From positions 150,230-214,229 of the forward strand of contig CANQCL010000001.1 in assembly GCA_947589215.1 (NCBI GenBank): 64,000 nt of DNA. The letters are read 5' to 3'. The stretch comes from an uncultured Clostridia bacterium. GTDB taxonomy: Bacteria; Bacillota; Clostridia; Oscillospirales; Ruminococcaceae. Below, one piece after another: positions 16,098-23,789 of this stretch. Positions within the stretch are counted from its first letter, which is position 1. Each line of letters begins with the position of its first letter. The notes beneath the pieces were generated by a model, which saw only the letters and a program-made list of their open reading frames with translations, was not told where the DNA came from and ran no database searches. Made by a program: the position numbers and the translations under genes.

Positions 16098-17235
16098 ATG
16101 TACTTCTACTATTTATTTTTATATTACATAAAATCAGTATTCTTTTAAACAGCCATACTGCCGCAAAAGAAATTACCAAAACAGCAAGCGAAAACCATAG
16201 AACTCCGAAAACGCCGCCGTACTTATAAGGGTCAAGCCTTAGCTTAACCATAAAAACCTTAATAGGTATAATGTGAACAAGGTAAATGCCGAACGAGCAG
16301 ACATCAACCTGTTTTATTATTTTAAACAGCACACCGCTTTTTGCATTGCGCAGTGAATAAAAAAGTGAAAATACACCTAAAGCTATAAGCAAAAATCCGG
16401 GAGAGCTGTTAAAGCTGTAAAGCACATAGCAAATTGATTTAACAGTCTCATTATAAACTGTTTTTTCAAGCAAAACGAAAAAAGAAATAAAAACAATTCC
16501 GCTGATTATCAAAATAATACTGATAATTGGTTTTATTTTAATAAATTCCTTATGAACTGCGTACCCCAAAAACAGATACAGCGGCCATATCTTTTGAATG
16601 AAAATATAAAACGCAGGATTGCTTATATCCTGTAAATCCGAACTCAGACTTCCGCTTTGATTTAGTAAAATAGACTTGATAATTCCATTAAACGCAATAT
16701 CAAAAGCTATCAGAAAAACGCCAAAAAGCACTATGAGATATAGCATATCCTTTTTGTTTGTATTCGCTGTGATTTTTCTGAAAATGGGAAGCATTAGGTA
16801 TATTGCTATAACCATATACAAATACCACATATGTACCCAAGATTTATTTAACGCCGCATTTTTAAGTCCGTTAGCAAAAGTGTAAAGCGTTATGCTTTCA
16901 CCCGAAAGCAAAGCGTCTATAAGCTCAAACAGTACCGAGAAAACCACAATGGCAATAACCATTCTCAGAATGTACTTGCCAAATATTTTTTTATAAGTAA
17001 TATTTCTTGCAGGGTCGAGAAGAAGCGCTCCTGTAATCATAACAAAACAGGGAACTGCCCAATTCATAACATACTGGATAATCAAAGAAATGTTCATTTG
17101 ATTATCGTTTATTACAAAAATACCGTCAGAGGCAAGTGAGCAGGAGTATTTAAAGCAATGAAGTACGACTATGCACACGCACGCCAATACCCTTAATTCG
17201 CTAAGATAACCTATTTGTTTACTGTTTTCACTCAT
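16096..17235 (-). CDS. Acyltransferase 3 family membrane O-acyltransferase
   Basis: 379 residues with about ten membrane helices. The N-terminal YLSELRVLACVCIVVLHC, with the catalytic His in the first helix, and the KSWVHMWYLYMVIAIYLMLPIFRK segment are acyltransferase-3 hallmarks. Likely acetylates a surface polymer; substrate unknown. It follows the Thr-rich lipoprotein gene by nine bases and has no clear ribosome site, so translation may be coupled to the upstream gene. Confidence 0.88.
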   Translation of the reverse strand: MSENSKQIGYLSELRVLACVCIVVLHCFKYSCSLASDGIFVINDNQMNISLIIQYVMNWAVPCFVMITGALLLDPARNITYKKIFGKYILRMVIAIVVFSVLFELIDALLSGESITLYTFANGLKNAALNKSWVHMWYLYMVIAIYLMLPIFRKITANTNKKDMLYLIVLFGVFLIAFDIAFNGIIKSILLNQSGSLSSDLQDISNPAFYIFIQKIWPLYLFLGYAVHKEFIKIKPIISIILIISGIVFISFFVLLEKTVYNETVKSICYVLYSFNSSPGFLLIALGVFSLFYSLRNAKSGVLFKIIKQVDVCSFGIYLVHIIPIKVFMVKLRLDPYKYGGVFGVLWFSLAVLVISFAAVWLFKRILILCNIKINSRST

Positions 17236-17244
17236 ATGTATGTA

Positions 17245-17604
17245 TTAATATAATGCCGCATCGTTGCCGACGCATCCGCCGTTTTGATCCTGAACTCTGA
17301 CCTCAGTCGAGGTTTGATTTTCAGTAGTTTGTTCGGCTTTGTATTCTGTTGTATATACTTCAGTTGTAGTAGTTGCTTCTTTACTGCTTGTTTTCTTCGG
17401 CTGCTTGGTCTTGCTTTTTGTCTTATCTTGCTTAGCTGACGAAGAGGTCGTCGTTGTGGTTGTAGTCGTAGTTGTAGTAGTTGTAGAAGCAGTACTGCTG
17501 TTTGTTTTTGCATCAGAGGCTGAATTATTTTCACCGCACCCTGCAAAAACTATACAAGACATTAAAATAAGTGCGGAAACTAACGCCAATTTACCTTTAA
17601 ACAT
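17245..17604 (-). CDS. Thr/Ser-rich lipoprotein
   Basis: 119 residues. A signal peptide ends in the lipobox VFAGC, followed by an Asn/Ser segment, an uninterrupted Thr run of about 14, and a Lys/Thr/Ser linker (KSKTKQPKKTSSKEATTTTEVYT). No folded domain is visible; it is probably a cell-surface spacer or heavily glycosylated linker. The ATG at 17604 lies eight bases from GAGGT; an ATG two codons earlier is too close. Same operon as the LRR/FN3 protein upstream and the acyltransferase downstream. Confidence 0.78.
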   Translation of the reverse strand: MFKGKLALVSALILMSCIVFAGCGENNSASDAKTNSSTASTTTTTTTTTTTTTSSSAKQDKTKSKTKQPKKTSSKEATTTTEVYTTEYKAEQTTENQTSTEVRVQDQNGGCVGNDAALY

Positions 17605-17609
17605 ATGCA

Positions 17610-18818
17610 TTACCTCATTATTTTATTTAATTTATATTTCCAATGCTTTCCGTCGCCGACGATATAGCCGTTATCCTGCCAATGATACTGAAATTTATAT
17701 CCGCTTTTTCCTGTTTCGTATTCAAAATCGGGGTCGAACACATAAGTTTCGCCGGCTATTTTAATCAAAACCCAAGAGTGCGGTATCCAATTTCCCGAAT
17801 TGCTTACAACTGATCCCGACGCCTGTTTAGCGTCATAACCTAAAAGCTTGGCAAGCACTGTGAATTTACCTGCCATAACATAACAGTTTCCCGCTGTGTG
17901 GGTAAAGCCGTAATTGGCAAAATAATCTGTTCCCAAACTTGAATTTGTAGTAGTTTTGACCCAAGTCATCTTGCTGTACTTAAAAGCTGTATGTAAATCT
18001 CTGCCTATCTTATCAAGAATTTTAACGCCCTTTTTTTCTGCAGGCGTAGGTTTATTTGAAATATTATAATAAGTCAAAACCGTTTTGCGTTTGCTCCAAC
18101 TGCCGTAATACTTTTCGCTGTCTATTGTTTTAAACGCTCTTACTTTTATGTAATACTTCTTATTTGGTTTCAGACCCTTTAAATTCGCCTTGTTTTTCTT
18201 TACATTGACCGTCTTTTTATTTTTAGTAAACTTCTTATTAGTTGCCGCCTTGACCTGATAGCCAGTCGCCTGATTTACCTTTTTCCATGATACATTGACT
18301 TTCTTTTTCTTTGCGTGTACCTTTAATTTAACCGGTTTTGCAAGCTTAACATAAGGCTTTGTTGCATTTGTCGGCGGTTCAGTTTTTTGCGTTGGATCAG
18401 TCGGCTGTGTGGGCTTTGCAGGTTCTTCTAAGATTTCGCATTTTATATTATGCTCTGCCGCATATTGCTCGGCATAACTGCCCTTATAACACTTTATAGT
18501 CAACGATTGCTCTATACCTTCAAACGCCTCATCACCGATTTTTACAACACTGTTCGGTATCTTAATACTTGTTAAGCTTTCACAGTCCTTAAACGTTCCG
18601 TCTAAAATTCCCGTGACAGCCTTTTCGTCAATTTCCTCAGGGATATCAAGTTCTGCCGCACTGCCGTTATACGCGGTTATTTCAACTGTTCCTGCATCTG
18701 ATATATGATATTCAAAATCGCTGTAGCTCTCAGCCGATGCCGACACTGCCGGCAGTATTCCAACTAAGCCCGCAGCCAAAGCGATCGCTGTCAGCAAACT
18801 AAAAACTCTTTTAATCAT
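17610..18818 (-). CDS. Secreted LRR (BspA-like) - FN3 - transglutaminase-like protein
   Basis: 402 residues. Signal peptide (to about residue 29), a short BspA-type leucine-rich segment (ILDGTFKDCESLTSIKIPNSVV), a Pro/Thr linker (about 135-155), one Lys-rich FN3-like module (about 160-250) and a transglutaminase-like domain. In the last, Cys is in AGNCYVMAG, His in IPHSWVLI and Asp in YVFDPDF, a complete triad. It could be a protein-crosslinking or peptidase enzyme held to the wall by the FN3 module. The same module occurs in four other secreted proteins of the window. Confidence 0.82.
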   Translation of the reverse strand: MIKRVFSLLTAIALAAGLVGILPAVSASAESYSDFEYHISDAGTVEITAYNGSAAELDIPEEIDEKAVTGILDGTFKDCESLTSIKIPNSVVKIGDEAFEGIEQSLTIKCYKGSYAEQYAAEHNIKCEILEEPAKPTQPTDPTQKTEPPTNATKPYVKLAKPVKLKVHAKKKKVNVSWKKVNQATGYQVKAATNKKFTKNKKTVNVKKNKANLKGLKPNKKYYIKVRAFKTIDSEKYYGSWSKRKTVLTYYNISNKPTPAEKKGVKILDKIGRDLHTAFKYSKMTWVKTTTNSSLGTDYFANYGFTHTAGNCYVMAGKFTVLAKLLGYDAKQASGSVVSNSGNWIPHSWVLIKIAGETYVFDPDFEYETGKSGYKFQYHWQDNGYIVGDGKHWKYKLNKIMR

Positions 18819-18924
18819 TTTGTGCCTCCGTTAAGCTTACCTTTTACCACATTTACGGAAATTATAACACCATGTGTGTTTTTTGTCAAATCAAGTATAA
18901 ATACACTGTATATCAAAGAAAAAT

Positions 18925-18956
18925 AAATACCTCTGTCATATGCACAGAGGTATTTT
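18925..18956. terminator. Terminator of the YD-repeat gene
   Basis: AAATACCTCTGT/ACAGAGGTATTT stem with a seven-base loop, just downstream of the minus-strand gene. Confidence 0.8.
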
Positions 18957-18963
18957 AATATTT

Positions 18964-20349
18964 TTATTTTACTTTAATCTGTTTCACCTTGCTCAGCTTG
19001 CTGTAGACTTTTATTTCCTTACCCTTTTTATTTCTGTAGGAAGCATAGGTCTGTACTTTTACATAATAAGTTTTGTTCTTCTTTATTTTCTTGCTATTGA
19101 TGTTCAGACTGTTTGTTTTAACATTTTTCTTAAACACATTTTTCTTAAAATTCTTATCTTTAGATACCTGAACCTTATAGCCCCAAGCCTTCTTTAAATT
19201 TTTCCATGATACTTGAATATTCTTTGATTTGCTTTTCACCGAAATCTTTTTTATCTTAGAATTTTGCATAGCCTTATTTGCTGACTTTTTATCCTTTGCA
19301 ACTGCTTTTGCACTGCGGATTGAAGAAATAGGCTTCATTGATTTTTTACTGCCTATCTTTGCATATTTCGCCTTTTCCCAATAACCGCCTTTTCCTTTTC
19401 CGGATATCATGTTTCCTTTTGAATCGTAAGAATATTTCATCCAACCAATTTCAGTCTCGTACTTAGTCTTAAAGTATGTTACATTTCCTTTTGAGTCATA
19501 AGTATACTTATCCCAGCTGCCCTCACTATCTCCATAATAAGTTTTGTTTCCTTTTGAATCATAACTATATTTTGTCCATACTCCATCGCTGTCTATGGTG
19601 TATGTTAAATTTCCCATGATATCATAAGTCGATTTGGACCAACTAGACCATTCTCCATTGGTATTTTTACAATATTGTGTCTTTACTTTTCCATTATCAT
19701 AATATGTATATTCAAAAGTTTCTGCAGCACCGCTTTCATATTCACATTTTATCACATTTCCAGATGAGTCGTATGTATACTTTCTCCATCCATCATTTTT
19801 GTCATTATCATAGAGTATATTGCCGTTTTCATCATAGATACATTTATACCAATCACCGTCACTGTCCTTTAAATCTTCTGTTTTTATTTTTCCGTTCGTA
19901 TGATATGTATATTTTCTTTTTGACCAATAACCATAATTGTTCTCATTTGATATGCAGTTTCCATACGCATCATACTTCAACTTTTCCCAAGAACCATCGC
20001 TTGACAAACAATATGTTTCATGTCCCTTTCTGTCATAAGAAAACTTATCCCATGTACCGTCGTTATTCTCAATATACTCAGTCTTCTTTTGTCCATTGTT
20101 ATAGTAAGTGTATTTATGTATTTGAGAATCACCATTTTTGTATTCTCTGTATATCTCGTTTCCTTTTGAATCGTAAGTATACTTATCCCAGCCGTTATCT
20201 TTATCCTCATAATATGTACAAACATATCCTTTTGCCGGTTTCACAACACCATCACTATCTGAATCATCGCTTTCTGCTGACGAAGGCAAAACGCCAACTA
20301 AGCTGATTACCATAACTGACGCTGTTATCAAGTTTAGAATCCTTTTCAT
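18964..20349 (-). CDS. Secreted YD(RHS)-like repeat protein with C-terminal FN3 module
   Basis: 461 residues. After a signal peptide (cleavage near residue 25) come about 14 repeats of roughly 20 residues of the form W-x-K-Y-T-Y-D-S-x-G-N-x-x-Y (about 35-330), resembling RHS/YD repeats. A basic linker and one Lys-rich FN3-like module (about 370-461) follow. YD repeats normally build shells around polymorphic toxins; no toxin domain is fused here, so a surface adhesin role is equally possible. It is divergent from an XRE regulator with GTTAC operators in the shared promoter region. Confidence 0.8.
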   Translation of the reverse strand: MKRILNLITASVMVISLVGVLPSSAESDDSDSDGVVKPAKGYVCTYYEDKDNGWDKYTYDSKGNEIYREYKNGDSQIHKYTYYNNGQKKTEYIENNDGTWDKFSYDRKGHETYCLSSDGSWEKLKYDAYGNCISNENNYGYWSKRKYTYHTNGKIKTEDLKDSDGDWYKCIYDENGNILYDNDKNDGWRKYTYDSSGNVIKCEYESGAAETFEYTYYDNGKVKTQYCKNTNGEWSSWSKSTYDIMGNLTYTIDSDGVWTKYSYDSKGNKTYYGDSEGSWDKYTYDSKGNVTYFKTKYETEIGWMKYSYDSKGNMISGKGKGGYWEKAKYAKIGSKKSMKPISSIRSAKAVAKDKKSANKAMQNSKIKKISVKSKSKNIQVSWKNLKKAWGYKVQVSKDKNFKKNVFKKNVKTNSLNINSKKIKKNKTYYVKVQTYASYRNKKGKEIKVYSKLSKVKQIKVK

Positions 20350-20372
20350 AATAATATTCCTCCTGTTTATTA

Positions 20373-20440
20373 GTTACGATTTTGTAAACTTATTTTTTGT
20401 TACAAAACGTAACATAAATATTGTAACACAATGTTACAAT
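20373..20440. promoter_or_regulatory. Three GTTAC/GTAAC palindromes (operators)
   Basis: Sites at 20373-20388 (TTACGATTTTGTAA type), 20399-20413 (GTTAC-AAAAC-GTAAC) and 20420-20440 (TTGTAACA-CAA-TGTTACAA, a perfect palindrome). The last covers the -10 and part of the spacer of the YD-repeat gene's promoter. Likely binding sites of the XRE protein at 20473. Confidence 0.68.
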
Positions 20441-20448
20441 AAAGTCAA
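20420..20448 (-). promoter_or_regulatory. Promoter of the YD-repeat gene
   Basis: Minus-strand TTGACT, 17-bp spacer, TACAAT, overlapped by the strongest GTTAC palindrome. Confidence 0.72.
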
Positions 20449-20472
20449 GAGGATTATTAATAAAGACGAAAA

Positions 20473-20718
20473 ATGCAAGTTAACGGAGAAACGGTTATGT
20501 GTATGCAGGGACTACAGCTTTTAAGAAAAGCCCGTAATTTAAGCCAACAGCAGGTGGCTTTTGATTTAAACATCACTCGCGAAGCCCTTTCTCACTATGA
20601 AAACGGCAGACGTGAACCAAGCCTTGATATGCTTGTAAAAATGTCTCGCTACTTTAACAAATCAATAGACTTTCTTATAACAGGAAAAGAATTCTCGAAA
20701 AAAGATAATAAAACATAA
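20473..20718 (+). CDS. XRE-family transcriptional regulator
   Basis: 81 residues, one Cro/CI helix-turn-helix domain: LRKARNLSQQQVAFDLNITREALSHYENGRREPSLDMLVKMSRYFN, then FLITGKEF. Expected to repress the divergent YD-repeat gene and itself through the GTTAC palindromes. An in-frame ATG lies ten codons further in (MQGLQLLRK); no strong ribosome site decides between them. A hairpin terminator follows. Confidence 0.85.
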   Translation: MQVNGETVMCMQGLQLLRKARNLSQQQVAFDLNITREALSHYENGRREPSLDMLVKMSRYFNKSIDFLITGKEFSKKDNKT

Positions 20719-20725
20719 AAAAACT

Positions 20726-20757
20726 AATCCGGGTACCATTTTGATATCCGGATTTTT
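20726..20757 (+). terminator. Terminator after the XRE gene
   Basis: AATCCGGGTA/ATATCCGGATT stem with loop around CATTTTG, then a T-run. An almost identical copy lies at 21659-21692. Confidence 0.82.
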
Positions 20758-20803
20758 ATATTTGTCAACGTAAGCATTAACCTTTAACTTTTTAATGTTA
20801 CAA

Positions 20804-21490
20804 TTATCTTAATTTTATTCTTATTTTTTGAACACCGCCTGCATATGGGGCAATTTCATACGGATTAAATATAACATACATATAGCTGTCTTTCAAATAA
20901 TAATTATAATCTTTAATCCGCTGATTTTTTACAGTTTGTAGTGCATCTTCAAAATAATTATCCGGATAGGCTTCTATTTTTCGCCTAAACTTTGAAACTA
21001 TTTTAGATTTAATCTTGGTTTTGTATTTACTCACTTTAGAAATATTAATTCGTTTACCAGTTTTTAAATTGAATGTATAACCTTTGATCAAATTGATTCC
21101 GTGTGCTCCGCCTGTATAATCATCATAAGTTTCTTTTATAGAAACAATATTTCCTTTATTATATGTCAATTTTAATATTGATCTAACATGATAACTCTCT
21201 GAGTCCGGTGCAATATCTTTTGCATAATTTAAAATGTTTGAAACATATTCCGACTGTATTTTCTTCAAATAGTTATTTATTTTTTTATAAGATTTTTTAT
21301 TTCCTTTTATTATAGGTCTTTTTAATGTTATTTTACATATTTGCTTACCACTATCCGAATAATAAGTTTTGTTGAAAGATTTGTAACTAACCGCCGCATC
21401 ACTTGCCGAAGCATTAACTGTCGGCAAAACTCCTGTTAAGCTGATAATCATTACTAATGTTGTAATTAAACTGAAAATTCTTTTTTGCAT
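20804..21490 (-). CDS. Secreted DUF4163/DUF3298 (PdaC/RsiV-like) protein
   Basis: 228 residues with a signal peptide (to about residue 29). The TGGAHGINLIKGYTFNL motif and the C-terminal FNPYEIAPYAGG are diagnostic of DUF3298, the domain shared by RsiV (lysozyme-binding anti-sigma factor) and the deacetylase PdaC. No catalytic or sigma-binding domain is attached, so it may bind peptidoglycan or lysozyme. Strongly basic. It sits between two copies of the same terminator sequence. Confidence 0.82.
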   Translation of the reverse strand: MQKRIFSLITTLVMIISLTGVLPTVNASASDAAVSYKSFNKTYYSDSGKQICKITLKRPIIKGNKKSYKKINNYLKKIQSEYVSNILNYAKDIAPDSESYHVRSILKLTYNKGNIVSIKETYDDYTGGAHGINLIKGYTFNLKTGKRINISKVSKYKTKIKSKIVSKFRRKIEAYPDNYFEDALQTVKNQRIKDYNYYLKDSYMYVIFNPYEIAPYAGGVQKIRIKLR

Positions 21491-21819
21491 TAAAAATTCC
21501 TCCAGTGCATTTGATATTGTATGGTAATTAATATCAACGTTAATTAAATTTCCTATAATTATTATATCCTTGGGAAAATATCAAATACAATAACAAAGAA
21601 ATTACATTTTTCATCAAAATAATTACAACAGCAACAAAATAATTACAATTACAAAATTAATCCGGATACCATTTTGATATCCGGATTTTTTTGTTTTTTA
21701 TTTATCAAGCCTTTGATGCTCGCTGTTGCTTCCCATTTTCTCTTATGTAAAGTAAATCCTGCCGTTGTACAAAATAAACACATTGTGCTAACTTTCCAAA
21801 TGCAGAGAGCGTGCAGGGC
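21491..21819. other. Intergenic region between DUF3298 gene and ung
   Basis: 329 bases without a gene: AT-rich upstream region of the DUF3298 gene, an orphan terminator copy at 21659-21692, and a stretch near 21760 (TGCCGTTGTACAAAATAAA) that resembles a remnant of the dispersed repeat. Confidence 0.6.
21659..21692 (+). terminator. Orphan copy of the XRE-gene terminator
   Basis: Same sequence as 20726-20757 apart from about two bases, with a perfect AATCCGGATA/TATCCGGATT stem. No plus-strand gene ends here. Confidence 0.7.
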
Positions 21820-22485
21820 TCAGACCTGCCAGTTAATAGGCTCTTGACCTGTTGAGATCAAAAACTGATTGACCTTTGAAAAATGCCTGCACCCGAAAAA
21901 GCCGTTAAACGCAGAAAGCGGACTCGGGTGTGCGGCTTCAAAAATTCTATGTACAGGGTTAGTGATAAGAGCTTTCTTTGCTCGGGCGTTTCCGCCCCAG
22001 AGAATAAACGCAATAGGCTTATTGCGCTGATTTAACTTTCTTACAACCTCGTCGGTTAGGATTTCCCAGCCCATACCTTTGTGGCTGTTTGCCTGACCTT
22101 CCCGAACAGTAAGTACCGTGTTCATAAGCAATACCCCCTGCTTTGCCCAAGAGGTAAGCGTTCCGTTTTTAGGCAGAGTACAGCCTAAATCGTCATTGAG
22201 CTCTTTAAAAATGTTTTTAAGCGACGGCGGAAAAGGTACTCCCTCCTTTACCGAGAAACAAAGCCCGTGAGCCTGTCCTGCGCCGTGATAAGGGTCCTGA
22301 CCTAAGATAACCGCCTTGACATCGCTGTATGATGTGTATTTAAGTGCGTTGAAAATATCGTACATATCAGGATAGATAGTTCGTGTCGCGTACTCACGCT
22401 TTAAAAACTCTCTGAGCTTTAGATAGTATTCTTTTTTAAATTCGTCCTTGAGAATTTCATCCCATTCGTTTCCTATGTTTACCAT
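21820..22485 (-). CDS. ung: Uracil-DNA glycosylase
   Basis: Removes uracil from DNA. 221 residues, family 1 UDG: the catalytic water-activating motif GQDPYHG around residue 65, the PPSLKN segment, LLMNTVLTVREG, LWGGNARAKK and the HPSPLSAFNGFFGCRHF leucine-loop motif. The GGAGGG ribosome site lies within the 3' end of the small membrane-protein gene upstream. Confidence 0.96.
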   Translation of the reverse strand: MVNIGNEWDEILKDEFKKEYYLKLREFLKREYATRTIYPDMYDIFNALKYTSYSDVKAVILGQDPYHGAGQAHGLCFSVKEGVPFPPSLKNIFKELNDDLGCTLPKNGTLTSWAKQGVLLMNTVLTVREGQANSHKGMGWEILTDEVVRKLNQRNKPIAFILWGGNARAKKALITNPVHRIFEAAHPSPLSAFNGFFGCRHFSKVNQFLISTGQEPINWQV

Positions 22486-22496
22486 TATGCCCTCCG

Positions 22497-22616
22497 TTAC
22501 ATTGAGCCTACTGCGCCCTGATATACTGCTGCGGCAACTATTCCAATAACCATAACAGCCACCACAGCAAGCACTATGATTCGCATTATAAGGCTTTTCT
22601 TTTCGTTGTTTTTCAT
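22497..22616 (-). CDS. 39-residue single-helix membrane protein
   Basis: Positively charged start (MKNNEKKS), then a membrane helix of about 22 residues from IMRII to AAAVY and a short polar end. A strong GGAGG site lies seven bases before the ATG. It sits between the coiled-coil membrane protein and ung on the same strand. It resembles the many 30-40-residue membrane peptides of Firmicutes; no family is claimed. Confidence 0.7.
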   Translation of the reverse strand: MKNNEKKSLIMRIIVLAVVAVMVIGIVAAAVYQGAVGSM

Positions 22617-22648
22617 AAGTTTCCTCCGTACTTCTGCTGAAATTTTTA

Positions 22649-23629
22649 CTATTTATTTTTGTCAGACTTGTCAGCTTGCATTGTATTTTTCTTTATATCA
22701 TCAGCCATAGCCTTAAATATCTCATAAGCCTTGTCGTAATTTTTTTGCATATCGTCCTTACTGTCTTTAAGAGTTTTGATAGGCGCTCTCATTCCAAGAT
22801 AAATATTCTGCGGATAGTTCGTGTGATACTTGAAAACGTCCTCGATATAACTGCCTTTAAGGGAAAGCCCTTTGTTTGTCACAAATTCGTTGTCTGCAAA
22901 GTCAGCCGACACATCTGACAGCAGGTTATCGCTTTCGTTATCGCTGTAAATATCAGCGTCGGTTTTATCGTCGGTCAGAATAAATATTATCTCGCCCGTC
23001 TGCATATTAGCAAGGTAAACCTCCTGATACTGCTGTATCTGAACGTAATCATCAGTGTCCTCTGTAAGAGGTGCTGAAAGTATCTGAACATTGACCTCAC
23101 CGTCGCCGTTTATGTCAGGGCAGAACCTCTCAAAATAATCCGCAACCTCCTCAGTTCGGTTTACAAGACCGTTGTTTACCGTCATCATAACTTTAATGTC
23201 AGGCTTTACTCTTGAAAGGCTGTCGTAGGTTATATAAGATACAACGGCAATAGCAAAAACAACTAAGATTATAATGATTTTATTGTGCCACCAAAAGTTT
23301 TTAAGCCACTCTTTCTTGCTTAGTTTAATTACCTCAGGCGCTTCTTCTTTAATAATATCGCTCTCGTCTATCACTCCGCTTTTTAGCTTGACCAGCTCGA
23401 TTTTTTCATTGTCAAGCTGTTTTTCATAGTCTCTGCGCTCCTGCTCTTTGCGCTCGTTATACTCCGTTAGCTCTTTTTGATAACGCTCATAAGCCTTTTT
23501 CTCGTCCTCAAAACGCTTGCGCTCATAATCAAAATCGTCATCAGGAATAAGGTTTTTTTCTCTGATAGAGTCTATCTTTTCTGCTTTTTCTCGGTTTTTA
23601 TCGTCTAAGCTTTTATCCACCCTTTTCAC
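22649..23629 (-). CDS. Coiled-coil membrane protein with extracytoplasmic domain
   Basis: 326 residues, not recognised. Residues 1-105 are a charged coiled coil (RKRFEDEKKAYERYQKELTEY), then a membrane helix around 118-140 after WLKNFWWHNK, then an external domain of about 185 residues. The external part contains DINGDGEVNV, an EF-hand-like calcium loop resembling those of dockerins. Either GTG at 23629 or GTG at 23620 could start it; the latter has better spacing to GAAAGGA. Possibly a sensor or secretion-linked protein. Confidence 0.7.
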   Translation of the reverse strand: MKRVDKSLDDKNREKAEKIDSIREKNLIPDDDFDYERKRFEDEKKAYERYQKELTEYNERKEQERRDYEKQLDNEKIELVKLKSGVIDESDIIKEEAPEVIKLSKKEWLKNFWWHNKIIIILVVFAIAVVSYITYDSLSRVKPDIKVMMTVNNGLVNRTEEVADYFERFCPDINGDGEVNVQILSAPLTEDTDDYVQIQQYQEVYLANMQTGEIIFILTDDKTDADIYSDNESDNLLSDVSADFADNEFVTNKGLSLKGSYIEDVFKYHTNYPQNIYLGMRAPIKTLKDSKDDMQKNYDKAYEIFKAMADDIKKNTMQADKSDKNK

Positions 23630-23789
23630 TTCCTTTCAAAGTAAATCTAATACACATTAAAAGTAGTATACCGCCTAATTATGAACTGGTGATTAATTTT
23701 AAGCTTAATAGTCAGGTATTTTTAAATTAAGGTGCAAAAAGCCATAAGCCGTGATATAATATTATAATACTTTACTTTGGAGAAATACA

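Noticed and set aside
17339..17764. 141-codon plus-strand reading frame with a long Val run
   Set aside because: It is the antisense of the Thr-rich lipoprotein and the next gene's end; no ribosome site and no domain.
19677..20306. 209-codon His/Tyr-rich plus-strand reading frame
   Set aside because: It is the shadow of the repetitive YD-protein gene; composition follows from the opposite strand.
20804..21490. RsiV-type anti-sigma factor
   Set aside because: The protein has a cleavable-looking signal peptide and no cytoplasmic sigma-binding segment, and no ECF sigma gene is adjacent.
22649..23629. Dockerin domain
   Set aside because: Only one EF-hand-like loop is present, without the duplicated second loop and helix that dockerins need.
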